From: Streptomyces lydicus
GTDB taxonomy: Bacteria > Actinomycetota > Actinomycetes > Streptomycetales > Streptomycetaceae
DNA length: 64,000 nucleotides
Assembly: GCF_001729485.1 (NCBI RefSeq)
Contig: NZ_CP017157.1
Span: 3,596,001-3,660,000 of the forward strand
Direction of reading: 5' to 3'
How positions within the stretch are numbered: position 1 is the first letter of the stretch; each line of letters starts with the position of its first letter. Below the pieces are notes generated by a model that was given only the letters and a program-made list of their open reading frames with translations, was not told the DNA's origin and did not search any database. Both the position numbers and the translations under genes were made by a program. Positions 1 through 8,613 of the stretch are shown piece by piece.

Positions 1-644
1 ACCTGGAAGGTCGGATGGCTGCGGCGTCGCGCCGAGGCCCGGCAGCTCCAGTGCTCGTCGAACCAGCCGCCGCCCCGCAGCACCCGGTAACTGCCGTAGA
101 CCTCCGGGTCGTAGACGTCCCAGCACCAGTCCCAGACGTTGCCCAGCATGTCGTGGAGGCCCCATGCGTTGGGGCGCTTGCCGGCCACGTCGTGGAGGCG
201 CTCCTGGGAGTTGCCGCGGTACCAGGCGATCTCGTCGAGCGGCCCGTAACGCGGCCCGGTGGTACCGGCGCGGCAGGCGTGCTCCCACTCGGCCTCGGTC
301 GGCAGCCGGTACCCGTCGGACGTGGCGTCCCAAGTGATGCCGTCACCCTCCGCGTCGGGGCCGGCGTCGAGGCGGTAGGCGGGCGTGAGCCCCTCGCGCC
401 GGGACAGCGCGTTGCAGAACCGGACCGCGTCCCACCAGGAGACGCCCTCGACGGGCAGCCGGTCCCCTCGCGCGGTGCCCGGACGCAGGCCGGTGATCTC
501 CGCGTACAGCGCCTGGGTCACCGGGTACGCGGCGAGCCGGTAGGGCGCGAGCTCGACCGGCCAACTGCGTTGCGTCCGGCGGTCGGACAGGGTAACCCGC
601 CCCGACGGGACGGCGACCATCCGGTGTGCTGTGCGCGTATCCAT
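1..644 (-). CDS. Formylglycine-generating-enzyme-like (SUMF1 family) protein, 3'-truncated by the window edge
   Basis: The reading frame starts at ATG 644 and runs off the left end, so about 214 residues are visible and the C-terminus is missing. Family hallmarks are clear: PVTQALYAEI near the start, the SWWDAVRFCNALS block, YRLPTEAEWEHACRAG, a DMLGNVWDWCWD block and the RGGGWFDEHWSC segment. The fold is that of sulfatase-modifying factors and of many non-catalytic FGE-sulfatase domains. In true aerobic FGE the last block carries two copper-binding cysteines (LCxxSYC pattern). Here the first aligns with Asp and only the second remains. I infer an FGE-fold protein that is probably not a genuine formylglycine generator. 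It is divergent from the protease gene at 822; its SD is weak. Confidence 0.85.
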   Translation of the reverse strand, partial: MDTRTAHRMVAVPSGRVTLSDRRTQRSWPVELAPYRLAAYPVTQALYAEITGLRPGTARGDRLPVEGVSWWDAVRFCNALSRREGLTPAYRLDAGPDAEGDGITWDATSDGYRLPTEAEWEHACRAGTTGPRYGPLDEIAWYRGNSQERLHDVAGKRPNAWGLHDMLGNVWDWCWDVYDPEVYGSYRVLRGGGWFDEHWSCRASARRRSHPTFQ

Positions 645-821
645 GATCAGGAAACCTTACGGCACCGCGAGAGCCTCGGTCCCGCAGCTGCTCTCCCGTC
701 GGTCAACAGCCGTACCGGACAACAAAGTTGATCAAGATCGATGCGCAACTATCTCTCGCGCTCGTACGTCTGACGTGAAGAGTCAACACAATCCCCCCAC
801 AACTTCATAAGGAGCCTCCGC
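645..821. promoter_or_regulatory. Divergent promoter region of the FGE-like and metzincin genes
   Basis: This 177-bp spacer lies between two outward-facing genes and is less GC-rich than its surroundings. An SD (AAGGAG at about 809-814) precedes the ATG at 822. I see no well-formed -35/-10 pair that I would commit to. Confidence 0.5.
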
Positions 822-1520
822 ATGCGTAAAGCCCTCGCCGGCGCCGCCGCAGCCCTCACGGCGTGCGCCGTCATCACCACCCCCACCCCCACCCAGGCCG
901 CCACCCTCACCACCGCCGGCACCGGATGGAAAATCGCCACTCGGCTGGGCGTCACCTCGATCTCCCCCAGCCGGACGTACCTCATCACGTTCGCCACCGA
1001 GACCTTACGCAAGCGCTACACCCCGCTCCTCGCCCCAGCCGTGCCCCAGATCAACGCGGCCGGTGTCCACCTCAAGATCGGTGGGGTCGAGACGGTGAAC
1101 CCCGCGAAGTGCGGTCCCGCCTACCACGTGCAGATCATTGAGCTCTACCGGCCCATGGGCCGCGCCGGCTTCAGCCAGGCCATGCCCTGCCCCAACCCGG
1201 CCCGCGGGGTCGGCACCGGCGGGATCGTCGCCTACGACTCCGAGTACTGGACCGGCTACCCCATCGAGCCGTACAAGCTGCGGAACACCCTGGTCCACGA
1301 GCCGCTGCACGCCCTCGGACTCGATCACCCCAACCGCCTGGACGCGGCCGGGAAGGAATACCCGTACGCCTGCGTGGCCACCAGCTACGGCAACACCCCG
1401 CTCATGTGCAGCCCCAACGGCGGCTACAAGACCGCCACCGCCATGGGCCACCTCACCGGCTACGACACCAACGGCCTGAAGGCCCTGCTCGCCAACGCCA
1501 AGGCCCAGGGCATCAAGTAG
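822..1520 (+). CDS. Secreted metzincin-type zinc metalloprotease
   Basis: The 232-residue product begins with a typical Sec signal peptide (MRKALAGAAAALTACAV, cleavage probably after TQA near residue 26). The zinc motif is complete: H159-E-P-L-H163-A-L-G-L-D-H169 fits HExxHxxGxxH, the metzincin signature, and a downstream TPLMCS stretch may supply the Met-turn. It should be an extracellular zinc peptidase; the substrate is unknown. Four cysteines may form disulfides. The start is fixed by AAGGAG 8 nt upstream. Codon 62 (1005-1007) is an in-frame TTA, so translation should need the bldA tRNA and be tied to development. Nothing nearby looks co-transcribed. Confidence 0.9.
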   Translation: MRKALAGAAAALTACAVITTPTPTQAATLTTAGTGWKIATRLGVTSISPSRTYLITFATETLRKRYTPLLAPAVPQINAAGVHLKIGGVETVNPAKCGPAYHVQIIELYRPMGRAGFSQAMPCPNPARGVGTGGIVAYDSEYWTGYPIEPYKLRNTLVHEPLHALGLDHPNRLDAAGKEYPYACVATSYGNTPLMCSPNGGYKTATAMGHLTGYDTNGLKALLANAKAQGIK

Positions 1521-1818
1521 CCCCAGGGGCGGTCCGGCGGGGCCTCTCGGCTGTCCCTGACCCGCCGTGGGCCCCGTTCGGTGATCGCTCGGTCGGCCGT
1601 ACGGATTGTTGTGGTGAGGCCGGTCGGGGTACCTCGCCCGGGACCGGGGAGAGCGCGGACCTCGTGCAGTCGCGTGCGGCGCGTACCCGGAAGCGGGAGT
1701 GGAGGGAGGACGATGGCAGTGAGCCGTGCACCCCGGGCGGGTTCGGGGGCGAGGGGCTGTGGGCCGTTCGGGAGCGGAGGGCGACGCTCGTGAGCCGGCC
1801 GGGTGTGCCGTGCCGCGG

Positions 1819-2241
1819 ATGACGAGCGGGCAGGCGCGGGAGTGCTTCGCGCAGGCCCGGATCGCCCGGCTCGCGACCGTCGACGCCGCCGGCCGGCCGC
1901 ATCTGGTCCCCGTGGTGTTCGCCCTGACCGGCGACACCGTGGTCTTCGCCGTGGACCACAAGCCGAAACGGTCGGACCGGCTGAAGCGGCTGGCCAACAT
2001 CCGGGCGCACCCCGAGGTCTGCGTCCTCGTCGACGGCTACGACGAGGACTGGGGCCGCCTGTGGTGGGCGCGGGCGGACGGGACGGCCGTCGTGCTGCCA
2101 CCGTCCGACCGCTCACCGGCGGCCGCGCGCCACGTCCGCCTGCTGGTGGGCAAGTACCGGCAGCAGTACGCCGCGTGCCCGCCGCAAGGGCCGGTGGTGG
2201 AGATCGCGGTGAGCCGCTGGTCCGGGTGGCACGCCACCTGA
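1819..2241 (+). CDS. PPOX-class flavin/F420-binding split-barrel protein (Rv0121 type)
   Basis: A 140-residue protein with the conserved N-terminus MTSGQARECFAQARIARLAT, then VDAAGRPHLVPVVFAL and the VDHKPKR loop, matching the actinobacterial pyridoxamine-phosphate-oxidase-like family that TIGRFAM labels probable F420-dependent (Rv0121). Such proteins bind FMN or F420 in a split barrel and usually reduce small substrates; the substrate here is unknown. ATG 1819 matches the family N-terminus; an in-frame GTG at 1810 is the alternative, and neither has a strong SD. The 298 bp between the protease gene and this one show no other gene. The gene converges on the DyP peroxidase across a GC-rich hairpin. 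Confidence 0.85.
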   Translation: MTSGQARECFAQARIARLATVDAAGRPHLVPVVFALTGDTVVFAVDHKPKRSDRLKRLANIRAHPEVCVLVDGYDEDWGRLWWARADGTAVVLPPSDRSPAAARHVRLLVGKYRQQYAACPPQGPVVEIAVSRWSGWHAT

Positions 2242-2281
2242 GGCGCGTGGTGCGCGGGGTCCGCCGGGGACGCGGGAGCAC

Positions 2282-2315
2282 GCCGCCCGGGCCCCGGGAC
2301 GGGGCGCCGGGCGGC
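2282..2315. terminator. Bidirectional hairpin between convergent PPOX and DyP genes
   Basis: GCCGCCCGG (2282-2290) pairs with CCGGGCGGC (2307-2315). An inner GCCCC/GGGGC stem makes one long, nearly continuous GC hairpin. It lacks a T-run, as is common for Streptomyces terminators. Confidence 0.55.
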
Positions 2316-2349
2316 TTAGGTCAGATGTCAGGACTCCGGGAGCCGGGGG

Positions 2350-3804
2350 TCAGCCGGCCGCGGCGACGCCCTTGAGGAAGCCCATGCTGGGGATGAAGAA
2401 GTACTCGCCTCCCCTCATGTGCACGGCCTGCTTCAGGCTCAGGGTGATCTTCTTCGTGGAGCCGTACTTCTCCGGCCACTGCTGCGCGATCTCCGTGCCC
2501 TGGCCCACCACGGGGTCCAGACCGGTCTTCGGCTGCTGCTGGACGAAATCGGGGTTGTTGATCCACGACGCCTGCATGAACTCGAACTGGCGCTTGATGT
2601 CCTTCTGGACGCACAGGAACAGCAGGCCGACCTTGCCGTTGCTCTCGAAGCTGATCGCCCGGCGGGAGATGCGGCGGGTGCGTTCGTCCTTCAGCGTGCC
2701 GCCGAGCCGCTTGGTGTCCCCGCGCGGGTTCGCCTTCCGGATGTGAGCCTGGAACGGACACTTCAGCCCGTCGGTGTCGGCGTCGAAGTTGAAGTTGTTC
2801 GGGATGCCGTTGTCGGTGCCTTCCGGCGTCCCCTTCTCCGAGACCGGGAAGCCGTCCGGGAAGCGTCCCACCAGGTACGCGCCCGCCAGCTCACGGTCGG
2901 CGTGGTTGGGGTCGGTCCGGCCGTCCGCCTTGGCGAGGGCCTTGGCCAGCTCGTACCGGTCCTGGTTGAACCGGGCGACGTCCTGTTCGAGCTTGCGGTA
3001 CACCAGGAAGGTCCCGTAGCCGGTCGTCGCGTCGCCACCCGGGTCCTTGACCAGGGCGAGGTTGAGCGGCGCGGCGGGGTTCCAGTTGGTGGTCTGCTGC
3101 TGGGCGATGTCCTTGGCGAAGTACAGCGGGTCGCTGACCCCGTCGGCGAAGCCGAAGTGCTCGTGGACGGGGCCGTTCTCCCCGCGCCGCAGGGCCTTGC
3201 CCACCTCCACGTGCACGACCTTGCCGGACGTGAGGGAGGAGGTGATGGCCTTGGCCTCGGTGGCGACCCGGCCGGGGTCGTCGTCCGCGATGATGACGAG
3301 GGCGTGCATCTCCGCGGTGTTGAACGGCGCCTCCCATTTCTCTCTGGGCGGGTCGGCGAGCGCCGGTACCGCGGCGGCGGCACCGCCCCGGAACGTTTCG
3401 TCGTCGGGTCTCTTGCTGCTGAGGTCCAGTGCGTCGTACCCCTTCGACGACAGCATGACGTTGATGAAGATGCTGCTGGGGTGCTTGACCAGCTCGGCGC
3501 TGCGGTACGCCTCGGGATCGTCCTTGCTCTCCGCGGCGGCGAAGATGCCGGCGCGGGTACGGGAGTCGTCCCACTGCTTGAGCGCGGAGGTCACCTTGTT
3601 CTTCGCCAGCTCGGCCAGCCAGGTCCTGGCCTCCTTCTTCTTCGCGGCGTCGAAGGTGATGAAGAGGTGCTGGCTGTGGTCCCGGCCGTGACTCTTGAGG
3701 ATGTTGCCCTGGATGTCACCGAGAAGCGCCTTCTCCTCCTCGGAGAGCTGCCCGTTCGGATCCTTGGGGCCGATTCCGGTTTCCGAATCGAAGTCGATGG
3801 TCAT
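2350..3804 (-). CDS. DyP-type haem peroxidase
   Basis: A 484-residue protein of the dye-decolourising peroxidase superfamily. The GxxDG signature is present in HFGFADGVSDP (about residues 214-223), giving the distal Asp. The CPFQAHIRKANPR segment near residue 350 carries the proximal haem-ligand His. The ATG at 3804 is chosen because GGAG lies 7 nt upstream and because residues before it look non-conserved. There is no signal peptide or Tat motif, so it should act in the cytoplasm or be exported inside a partner; no encapsulin gene is visible nearby. The length fits the larger DyP classes rather than the short Tat-exported EfeB class. It is transcribed alone. Confidence 0.93.
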   Translation of the reverse strand: MTIDFDSETGIGPKDPNGQLSEEEKALLGDIQGNILKSHGRDHSQHLFITFDAAKKKEARTWLAELAKNKVTSALKQWDDSRTRAGIFAAAESKDDPEAYRSAELVKHPSSIFINVMLSSKGYDALDLSSKRPDDETFRGGAAAAVPALADPPREKWEAPFNTAEMHALVIIADDDPGRVATEAKAITSSLTSGKVVHVEVGKALRRGENGPVHEHFGFADGVSDPLYFAKDIAQQQTTNWNPAAPLNLALVKDPGGDATTGYGTFLVYRKLEQDVARFNQDRYELAKALAKADGRTDPNHADRELAGAYLVGRFPDGFPVSEKGTPEGTDNGIPNNFNFDADTDGLKCPFQAHIRKANPRGDTKRLGGTLKDERTRRISRRAISFESNGKVGLLFLCVQKDIKRQFEFMQASWINNPDFVQQQPKTGLDPVVGQGTEIAQQWPEKYGSTKKITLSLKQAVHMRGGEYFFIPSMGFLKGVAAAG

Positions 3805-4285
3805 TGATTGCTCCGTTCCTACGGGGGCGGATTGGCGGCAGGGCCGCGCCTTCTTCGTCCCCGGGTGCGGAGAGCCCGCCCCGCGGGCGGCCCGCAGATC
3901 CCCTGGACGTCCGTGCGATTCATCCATATGGCGACGTCATATGACCCGGAAAGGTGCCTTGGGCAATGGCATCGCGGGGCTCCTGACGGGCCGGGCGTAC
4001 CGAAGCCTGACGGATCGTGAAGTGTGCGGCGGGGGCCGCGATGGGACCCTTTTCCGCGTTCGCCGCCCTCGCGGAGGTATCGGCCGGACTGGGGCTGCCG
4101 CCGACCCGTCAGGAGCCCGTGCCAGGACCCCGATCACCCCCGCGACCTCACGTTTTCCGGTCCTGGCTGGTTATGATCGGCTCCCCCCACGGCCCCACCG
4201 ATGCCGGACCGGCGCCTTCCGTTCCCCTGACGGAATGGCCGAACCGTTATTGGTCTTCTGTTCCCCTCTCCGCCCACGAGGACTG
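3805..4285. promoter_or_regulatory. Divergent control region, DyP peroxidase / conservon
   Basis: A 481-bp region without a convincing gene. At 3925-3943 two CATATG hexamers flank a 7-bp spacer containing GACGTC, the only obvious symmetric element; it could be an operator or part of a promoter. Reading frames that cross the region have no SD or conserved content. Confidence 0.45.
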
Positions 4286-6631
4286 ATGACTGCCACTGCC
4301 CCTGAAGGCCCCCCGCCCGAAGGCCGAAGAGAACCCGCGAAGAAACGCCGACGGAGCGTCATACGGCTGCGCACCCTGCTGGTCTGGCTCGCCGTGGTGC
4401 CCACCGTGGCGATGGGCGCCCAGGTCTTCGTCACCGCCGACCGGCTGCTCCAGCAGTCCGCGCACCTGCGTGCCGACGTGGCCGACGCCGAGCGGGTCGG
4501 CCGGCCCCTGTACGACCTCATGGCCGATCTGCAGGCCGAGCGCAGCACGGCCGCCGCGCGCTGGGCCGGCTCGCCGCTGCCGAAGGGCGAGCTGAGCCGC
4601 CTGCGCGCGGCCACGGACCGCGACCTGGCCGCGTTCCGGACCGCGGCCGACTCCGAGGACGGGCGCGCGGACGACCGCGTCGACGGCTACGTCAGCGACG
4701 TGCGCCGGCGGCTCGAAGAGCTGGACGCCTACCGCGAGCGCACCGACGCCCGCAGCGGCAGCGCCGACCGGGCCACCGGCTACTACAGCGGTGTGATCGA
4801 GCGGATGCTCCGCGTCTTCCAAGAGTTCAGCAACATGGACGACGCGACGGTCACCCAGCAGAGCCGGCCGGTGGTCGCCCTGGTCGAGGCGACGGAGGTG
4901 CTCGCCCGCGAGGACACCCTCCTCGCCTCCGCCGGGCCGGCCGGAAAGCTGAGCACCGCCAGGTTCGCCGAGCTCACCGATGCCGTCGGCGCCCACCGGT
5001 TCCTGTTCGGCACGACGGTCGTCCCCTATCTGCCCGAGAACGGCCGGGAGGGCTACGCCCGGATCGCCGCCTCGGACGCCTGGAAGACCAAGACCCGCAT
5101 CGAGAACGCGGTGCTGGCCGACCATCACGACCTCCACGGCGGCATCGCGCTGCCCGGCACCGTGCGCGGCTGGTCGGCGATGTACGGCAAGCTCGTCCCG
5201 CAGCTGTCCGCGCTCGACGCCGAGCAGCTGCGCGGGGTCATCGACGCCGCCGACACCACCGCCGACGAACTGGAGATCCAGGTCTTCTGGCTGATCGCGG
5301 GCAGCGGCGCCGGCCTGCTCCTCGTCGTGGCCGTCGTGGTGTTCACCACACGCACGGTGCTGCGCCGCATGGCCGGCCTGCACCGGCGCACGGTGACCGT
5401 CGCGCAGAAGACGCTGCCGGACATCGTCGAACGGCTGCAGCGCGGGGAGCGCATCGACCCCGACGCGCTGCCGGCGCAGAGCCGGGACCGGGACGAGGTC
5501 GGCCGGATCAGTGACGCGTTCGCCCGGGCCGTCTCGGTGTCCGTCGAGGGGTACCGGCAGCTCGCCGACGAGCGCCACGGCTTCGGCATGTTCGCCGCGG
5601 GCATCGCGTCCCGCACCGGAAACCTGGTCAGCCGTCAGCTGAGCCTGACCGAGGACCTCCAGGACACCTTCGGCCACGACGAGGCGCTGCTCGCCGAGCT
5701 GATGAAGTCCGACCAGCTGACGGTGGGTATGCGCCGGCAGATCGAGAACCTGCTCATCCTCGCCGGCGGTGAGGTCCCCGACCCGCACACCGAGCCCATG
5801 CGCGTCGCTGACGTGCTGCGCGAGGCCGCCGCCGAGGTCGAGGACTTCCGGCGGATCGAGCGGGTCGCGCTCGACGAGGTCAGTGTGGACCCGCGGGTGA
5901 TCAGCGCGATCAGCCACCTGCTCGCCGAGCTGCTGGACAACGCGACGCGGTTCTCCCCGCCGGCCTCCAGGGTGTCCATCCGGGCCGAACTCGTCACGGA
6001 CGGGCTGTCGGTGGAGATCGAGGACCGCGGCCCTCGGGTGGCACCCGAGCGCTACGAGGAGATGAACGGACGGCTGCACGCCGCCCCGCCGTACGCCGTG
6101 CTGGCGGAGAACGCCCACCGGCTCGGCCTCTTCGTGGTCGGCCACCTCGCCGACCAGCTCGGGGCCACGGTCACCCTGCGCCGCTCGACGTACGGCGGGA
6201 CGGCGGCCATCGTGATCCTCCCCGAGGAGCACCTGATCCGTACCGAAGGGCCGCCCGGGACCGGTGCGGAACCGCGCGTCCCCGCGCCGCAGCGCCCGGC
6301 CGACCGCAAGCCCGAGCCGGTCCTCCGCGCGCGCCCCACCGCGCCGGCCGACCCCGTGCCGGCCGCCCCCGCACCGGCCGGCGCCGGACTGCCCCGCCGC
6401 CGGCCGGCCGAGGCACCGGCGGCCCCGACCGCGCCCGGCGGGAACTCCGCCCTGCCGCCGCTGCCGGAGCGCGTACCGCAGACCCACCTCGCCAAGCAGC
6501 TCCGCGAGCAGCGCGCGCCGGAACCGACCGACGTGGACACCGCGACGCCCGAAGAGGTGGCCGACGCCTGGGCGGACTACGAGCAGGGCACCGAGACAGT
6601 GGAAACAGAGCTCCGACAGGACCAGCCATGA
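4286..6631 (+). CDS. cvnA: Conservon sensor histidine-kinase-like protein (CvnA type) with nitrate-sensing-like domain
   Basis: A 781-residue membrane protein. A basic N-terminus is followed by TM1 (about 32-50), a large extracellular helical region of the NIT (nitrate/nitrite-sensing) type with the RP-L-DLMADLQAERSTAA signature, TM2 (about 335-358), a HAMP-like linker, and a HATPase domain with N-box ELLDNATRFSPP near residue 547 and a GGTAAIVILP end. A Pro/Ala-rich tail of about 120 residues follows. CvnA proteins act as membrane receptors that work with the small GTPase CvnD, by analogy to eukaryotic G-protein-coupled systems. The stop codon overlaps the next gene (ATGA), so the four conservon genes are translationally coupled. 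The family assignment is firm; the ligand is unknown. Confidence 0.92.
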   Translation: MTATAPEGPPPEGRREPAKKRRRSVIRLRTLLVWLAVVPTVAMGAQVFVTADRLLQQSAHLRADVADAERVGRPLYDLMADLQAERSTAAARWAGSPLPKGELSRLRAATDRDLAAFRTAADSEDGRADDRVDGYVSDVRRRLEELDAYRERTDARSGSADRATGYYSGVIERMLRVFQEFSNMDDATVTQQSRPVVALVEATEVLAREDTLLASAGPAGKLSTARFAELTDAVGAHRFLFGTTVVPYLPENGREGYARIAASDAWKTKTRIENAVLADHHDLHGGIALPGTVRGWSAMYGKLVPQLSALDAEQLRGVIDAADTTADELEIQVFWLIAGSGAGLLLVVAVVVFTTRTVLRRMAGLHRRTVTVAQKTLPDIVERLQRGERIDPDALPAQSRDRDEVGRISDAFARAVSVSVEGYRQLADERHGFGMFAAGIASRTGNLVSRQLSLTEDLQDTFGHDEALLAELMKSDQLTVGMRRQIENLLILAGGEVPDPHTEPMRVADVLREAAAEVEDFRRIERVALDEVSVDPRVISAISHLLAELLDNATRFSPPASRVSIRAELVTDGLSVEIEDRGPRVAPERYEEMNGRLHAAPPYAVLAENAHRLGLFVVGHLADQLGATVTLRRSTYGGTAAIVILPEEHLIRTEGPPGTGAEPRVPAPQRPADRKPEPVLRARPTAPADPVPAAPAPAGAGLPRRRPAEAPAAPTAPGGNSALPPLPERVPQTHLAKQLREQRAPEPTDVDTATPEEVADAWADYEQGTETVETELRQDQP

Positions 6632-7029
6632 CGACGAACGACATGATCTACAGCATTCTGGACAGTCACCTGAGCAGGATCGCCGGCATCGAAGGTGCCG
6701 TGCTGCTCTCCAACGACGGCATCAAACTCAGCGCCTACCTGCTGGAACGGGACCAGGCGGAGCGGATAGCCGCGGCGTCCTCCGGCATCGCGGCCACCAT
6801 GAAGGCGATCTCCCGGGAGGTCGACGGTGGTCGGGTGATCCGTCAGCTGGTGGAGATGAACGACCGCTACCTCTGTATCGTCGGGTGCGGCGAGGGCAGC
6901 ACGCTGATCGTCGTCACCTCGCGCAAGGCCCGGCTCGGGGAGCTGGGGGGTGAGGTGGTCCGGGCCTCGCAGGCGCTCGGTGAATGGCTCGGCACACCGG
7001 AGCGGGCGCCGGGGCCCACGCCGTCATGA
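6628..7029 (+). CDS. cvnB: Conservon roadblock/LC7-domain protein (CvnB type)
   Basis: A 133-residue roadblock/LC7 protein (LSRIAGIEGAVLLSNDGIKLSAY..., then VIRQLVEMNDRYLCIVGCGEGSTLIVV). In Streptomyces conservons this protein bridges the sensor CvnA and the GTPase CvnD, probably as a regulator of nucleotide exchange or hydrolysis. Both ends overlap neighbours by ATGA, so expression is stoichiometrically coupled to cvnA and cvnC. It is cytoplasmic with no signal peptide. Confidence 0.93.
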   Translation: MTTNDMIYSILDSHLSRIAGIEGAVLLSNDGIKLSAYLLERDQAERIAAASSGIAATMKAISREVDGGRVIRQLVEMNDRYLCIVGCGEGSTLIVVTSRKARLGELGGEVVRASQALGEWLGTPERAPGPTPS

Positions 7030-7391
7030 CGGCCGGTCAACAGCCGGCCCGGCCGCGCCGCCCGCGGTTGTACGCCCTCACCGACGGGCGGACGACCGCG
7101 CCGCGGACCGTCCTGACCATGGACACCCTGATCACGGCGACGGCCGAGGCGGACGCCGACGGCAGTCTGGCCACCGAATGGCAGGCCATTCTCGCCATGT
7201 GCCAGCCACCGAACGGGCGGGCGGTCGCCGAGATCGCCGCCCGGATGCACATCCGCCTCACGCCGATGACGGTCCTTCTCAGTGAGCTGGCGGACCGCGG
7301 TTTGATCCATCACCGGCCGCCCCTCGAAGCGGCCGAAACGTCCAATGTCCACCTGCTCATGAGAATCAGGGACAACCTTGCCCGGATATGA
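7026..7391 (+). CDS. cvnC: Conservon DUF742 protein (CvnC type)
   Basis: A 121-residue DUF742 protein (RPRLYALTDGRTTAPRTVL then a winged-helix-like region: EIAARMHIRLTPMTVLLSEL, ADRGLIHHRP). It is the third conservon component; its biochemical role is not established, though the C-terminal half resembles a winged helix-turn-helix. ATG 7026 overlaps the cvnB stop. An upstream in-frame ATG at 6984 would add 14 residues that lie inside cvnB and is not favoured. Confidence 0.92.
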   Translation: MTAGQQPARPRRPRLYALTDGRTTAPRTVLTMDTLITATAEADADGSLATEWQAILAMCQPPNGRAVAEIAARMHIRLTPMTVLLSELADRGLIHHRPPLEAAETSNVHLLMRIRDNLARI

Positions 7392-7968
7392 CACAGACGC
7401 CCAGGAAGAGTCCCCCGTCAAGATCCTGATCGCCGGTGGATTCGGCGTCGGCAAGACGACCTTGGTCGAGGCGATCTCGGAGATCGAGCCGCTGCGGACC
7501 GAGGAGCGGCTGACCGCCGCGGGCATCGGCGTCGACGACCTCGACGGCATCGAGTCCAAGACGGCGACGACCGTCGCGATGGACTTCGGCCGGATCACCC
7601 TCACCGACGCCGGAGTCGTCCTCTACCTGTTCGGCACCCCGGGCCAGGAACGCTTCTGGTTCATGTGGGACGACCTGCTGGCGGGGGCGCTCGGAGCGAT
7701 CGTGCTGGTCGACACCAGACGGCTGGACCGCAGCTTCCCGGCCGTCGACTTCTTCGAGAACCGCGGACTGCCGTTCGTCATCGGTGCGAACTGCTTCGAC
7801 GGCGAACAGCCCTACACCGCCGAGCAGATCAAGGCGGCGCTGCACCTGAGCGACCCGGAGACGCCCATCCTCATGCTCGACGCCCGCTCCCGCGCGGACG
7901 TACGCGCCGCGCTGCTGTCGCTGCTGGACCTGCTCATCGCCGGGGCGGAAGCCACCGCCCCGGTCTGA
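7378..7968 (+). CDS. cvnD: Conservon small GTPase (CvnD type)
   Basis: A 196-residue P-loop GTPase. The Walker A motif is GGFGVGKT, followed by switch-like segments (TATTVAMDFGRITL, then LFGTPGQERFWFMW, the G3 DxxG-like region with Pro-Gly-Gln) and late GANCFDGEQPYT. It belongs to the bacterial MglA-like/Cvn GTP-binding family and is the output GTPase of the conservon. The only start compatible with the conserved N-terminus is TTG 7378, which overlaps cvnC by 14 nt. The nearby ATG at 7388 is in another frame. The gene converges on the DUF2267 gene. Confidence 0.92.
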   Translation: MPGYDTDAQEESPVKILIAGGFGVGKTTLVEAISEIEPLRTEERLTAAGIGVDDLDGIESKTATTVAMDFGRITLTDAGVVLYLFGTPGQERFWFMWDDLLAGALGAIVLVDTRRLDRSFPAVDFFENRGLPFVIGANCFDGEQPYTAEQIKAALHLSDPETPILMLDARSRADVRAALLSLLDLLIAGAEATAPV

Positions 7969-7986
7969 TGCCCACGGGACGGACGG

Positions 7987-8013
7987 GGACCGGGGCGCCC
8001 GGCGCGCCGGTCC
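7987..8013. terminator. Hairpin after the conservon
   Basis: GGACCGG (7987-7993) pairs with CCGGTCC (8007-8013) across a GC-rich loop. It sits between convergent genes and abuts the stop of the DUF2267 gene. There is no T-run. Confidence 0.4.
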
Positions 8014-8442
8014 TCAGCCCGTCGGCCCGGCGTGCGCCACCCCCTGCCCCGCCTCGGCCCCCTCGGGGTGGCCGAAGAGCAGGTCGTAGCCCGGGGGCAG
8101 CTGGAGCAGCAGCCGCTGGAGGAGGTCGTCCCCCGCGGCGTCGGCGGTGACGCTGAGGACGGCGCCGACGTCCCACTTGGCGGTCTCCTCGGTGGCGCCC
8201 TCTATCCACGCCGCGGTGGCCCGGACGAACCGGTCGGGGTCCAGTGGTTCGGCGGCCTGCAGTGGGTTCAGCAGTATCAGGGCGTACGTCTCCGGCAGCC
8301 GCGCGGCCAGTTCGGCGCGTTCCTCACCGACCAGGTGTGCGCCCAGCAGGGCCAGGACGACTCTGGCCGCCCGTTCCGCTTCCTGCGGGGTGGCGTACTC
8401 ACCGCGTTCCTGGACGTACGCCAGGAACGCCTCCCATCGCAT
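8014..8442 (-). CDS. DUF2267-domain protein
   Basis: A 142-residue protein resembling DUF2267 (MRWEAFLAYVQERGEYATPQEAERAARVVLALLGAHL, then RLPETYALILLNP). The family is small, helical and often found near stress genes in actinobacteria; no biochemical function is known. The ATG at 8442 matches the usual family N-terminus, but an AAGGGGG SD fits the GTG at 8448 (9 nt) better, so the start is uncertain by two codons. It is divergent from the RheA-like regulator, and the 23-bp operator at 8553-8575 lies in the shared spacer and could control both. Confidence 0.75.
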   Translation of the reverse strand: MRWEAFLAYVQERGEYATPQEAERAARVVLALLGAHLVGEERAELAARLPETYALILLNPLQAAEPLDPDRFVRATAAWIEGATEETAKWDVGAVLSVTADAAGDDLLQRLLLQLPPGYDLLFGHPEGAEAGQGVAHAGPTG

Positions 8443-8552
8443 CGACACGACCACTTGCCCCCTTCTCTGCCGGAGCGGGGAGGGCGGCCGGGGGAGCGGG
8501 TCCCCTCCGGGCTCCGTCGATTGCCAGGTGCCTTGTCCACCTCCCGTTGTAA

Positions 8553-8575
8553 CTTGTCATCTATCGGATGACAAG
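8553..8575. promoter_or_regulatory. RheA-type operator (perfect 9-bp inverted repeat)
   Basis: CTTGTCATC-TATCG-GATGACAAG is a perfect 9+5+9 inverted repeat, 38 bp upstream of the ATG at 8614. Its core TGTCATC-N5-GATGACA equals the operator described for the Streptomyces albus heat-shock repressor RheA at hsp18. Confidence 0.8.
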
Positions 8576-8613
8576 CATGAAGTCCCCCGTTTGCCAGGAA
8601 AAGGGGTGAAGGC

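Noticed and set aside
4247..6487. Long minus-strand frame opposite the conservon kinase gene
   Set aside because: It is the antisense shadow of a clear NIT-HATPase kinase, with no domains and no SD.
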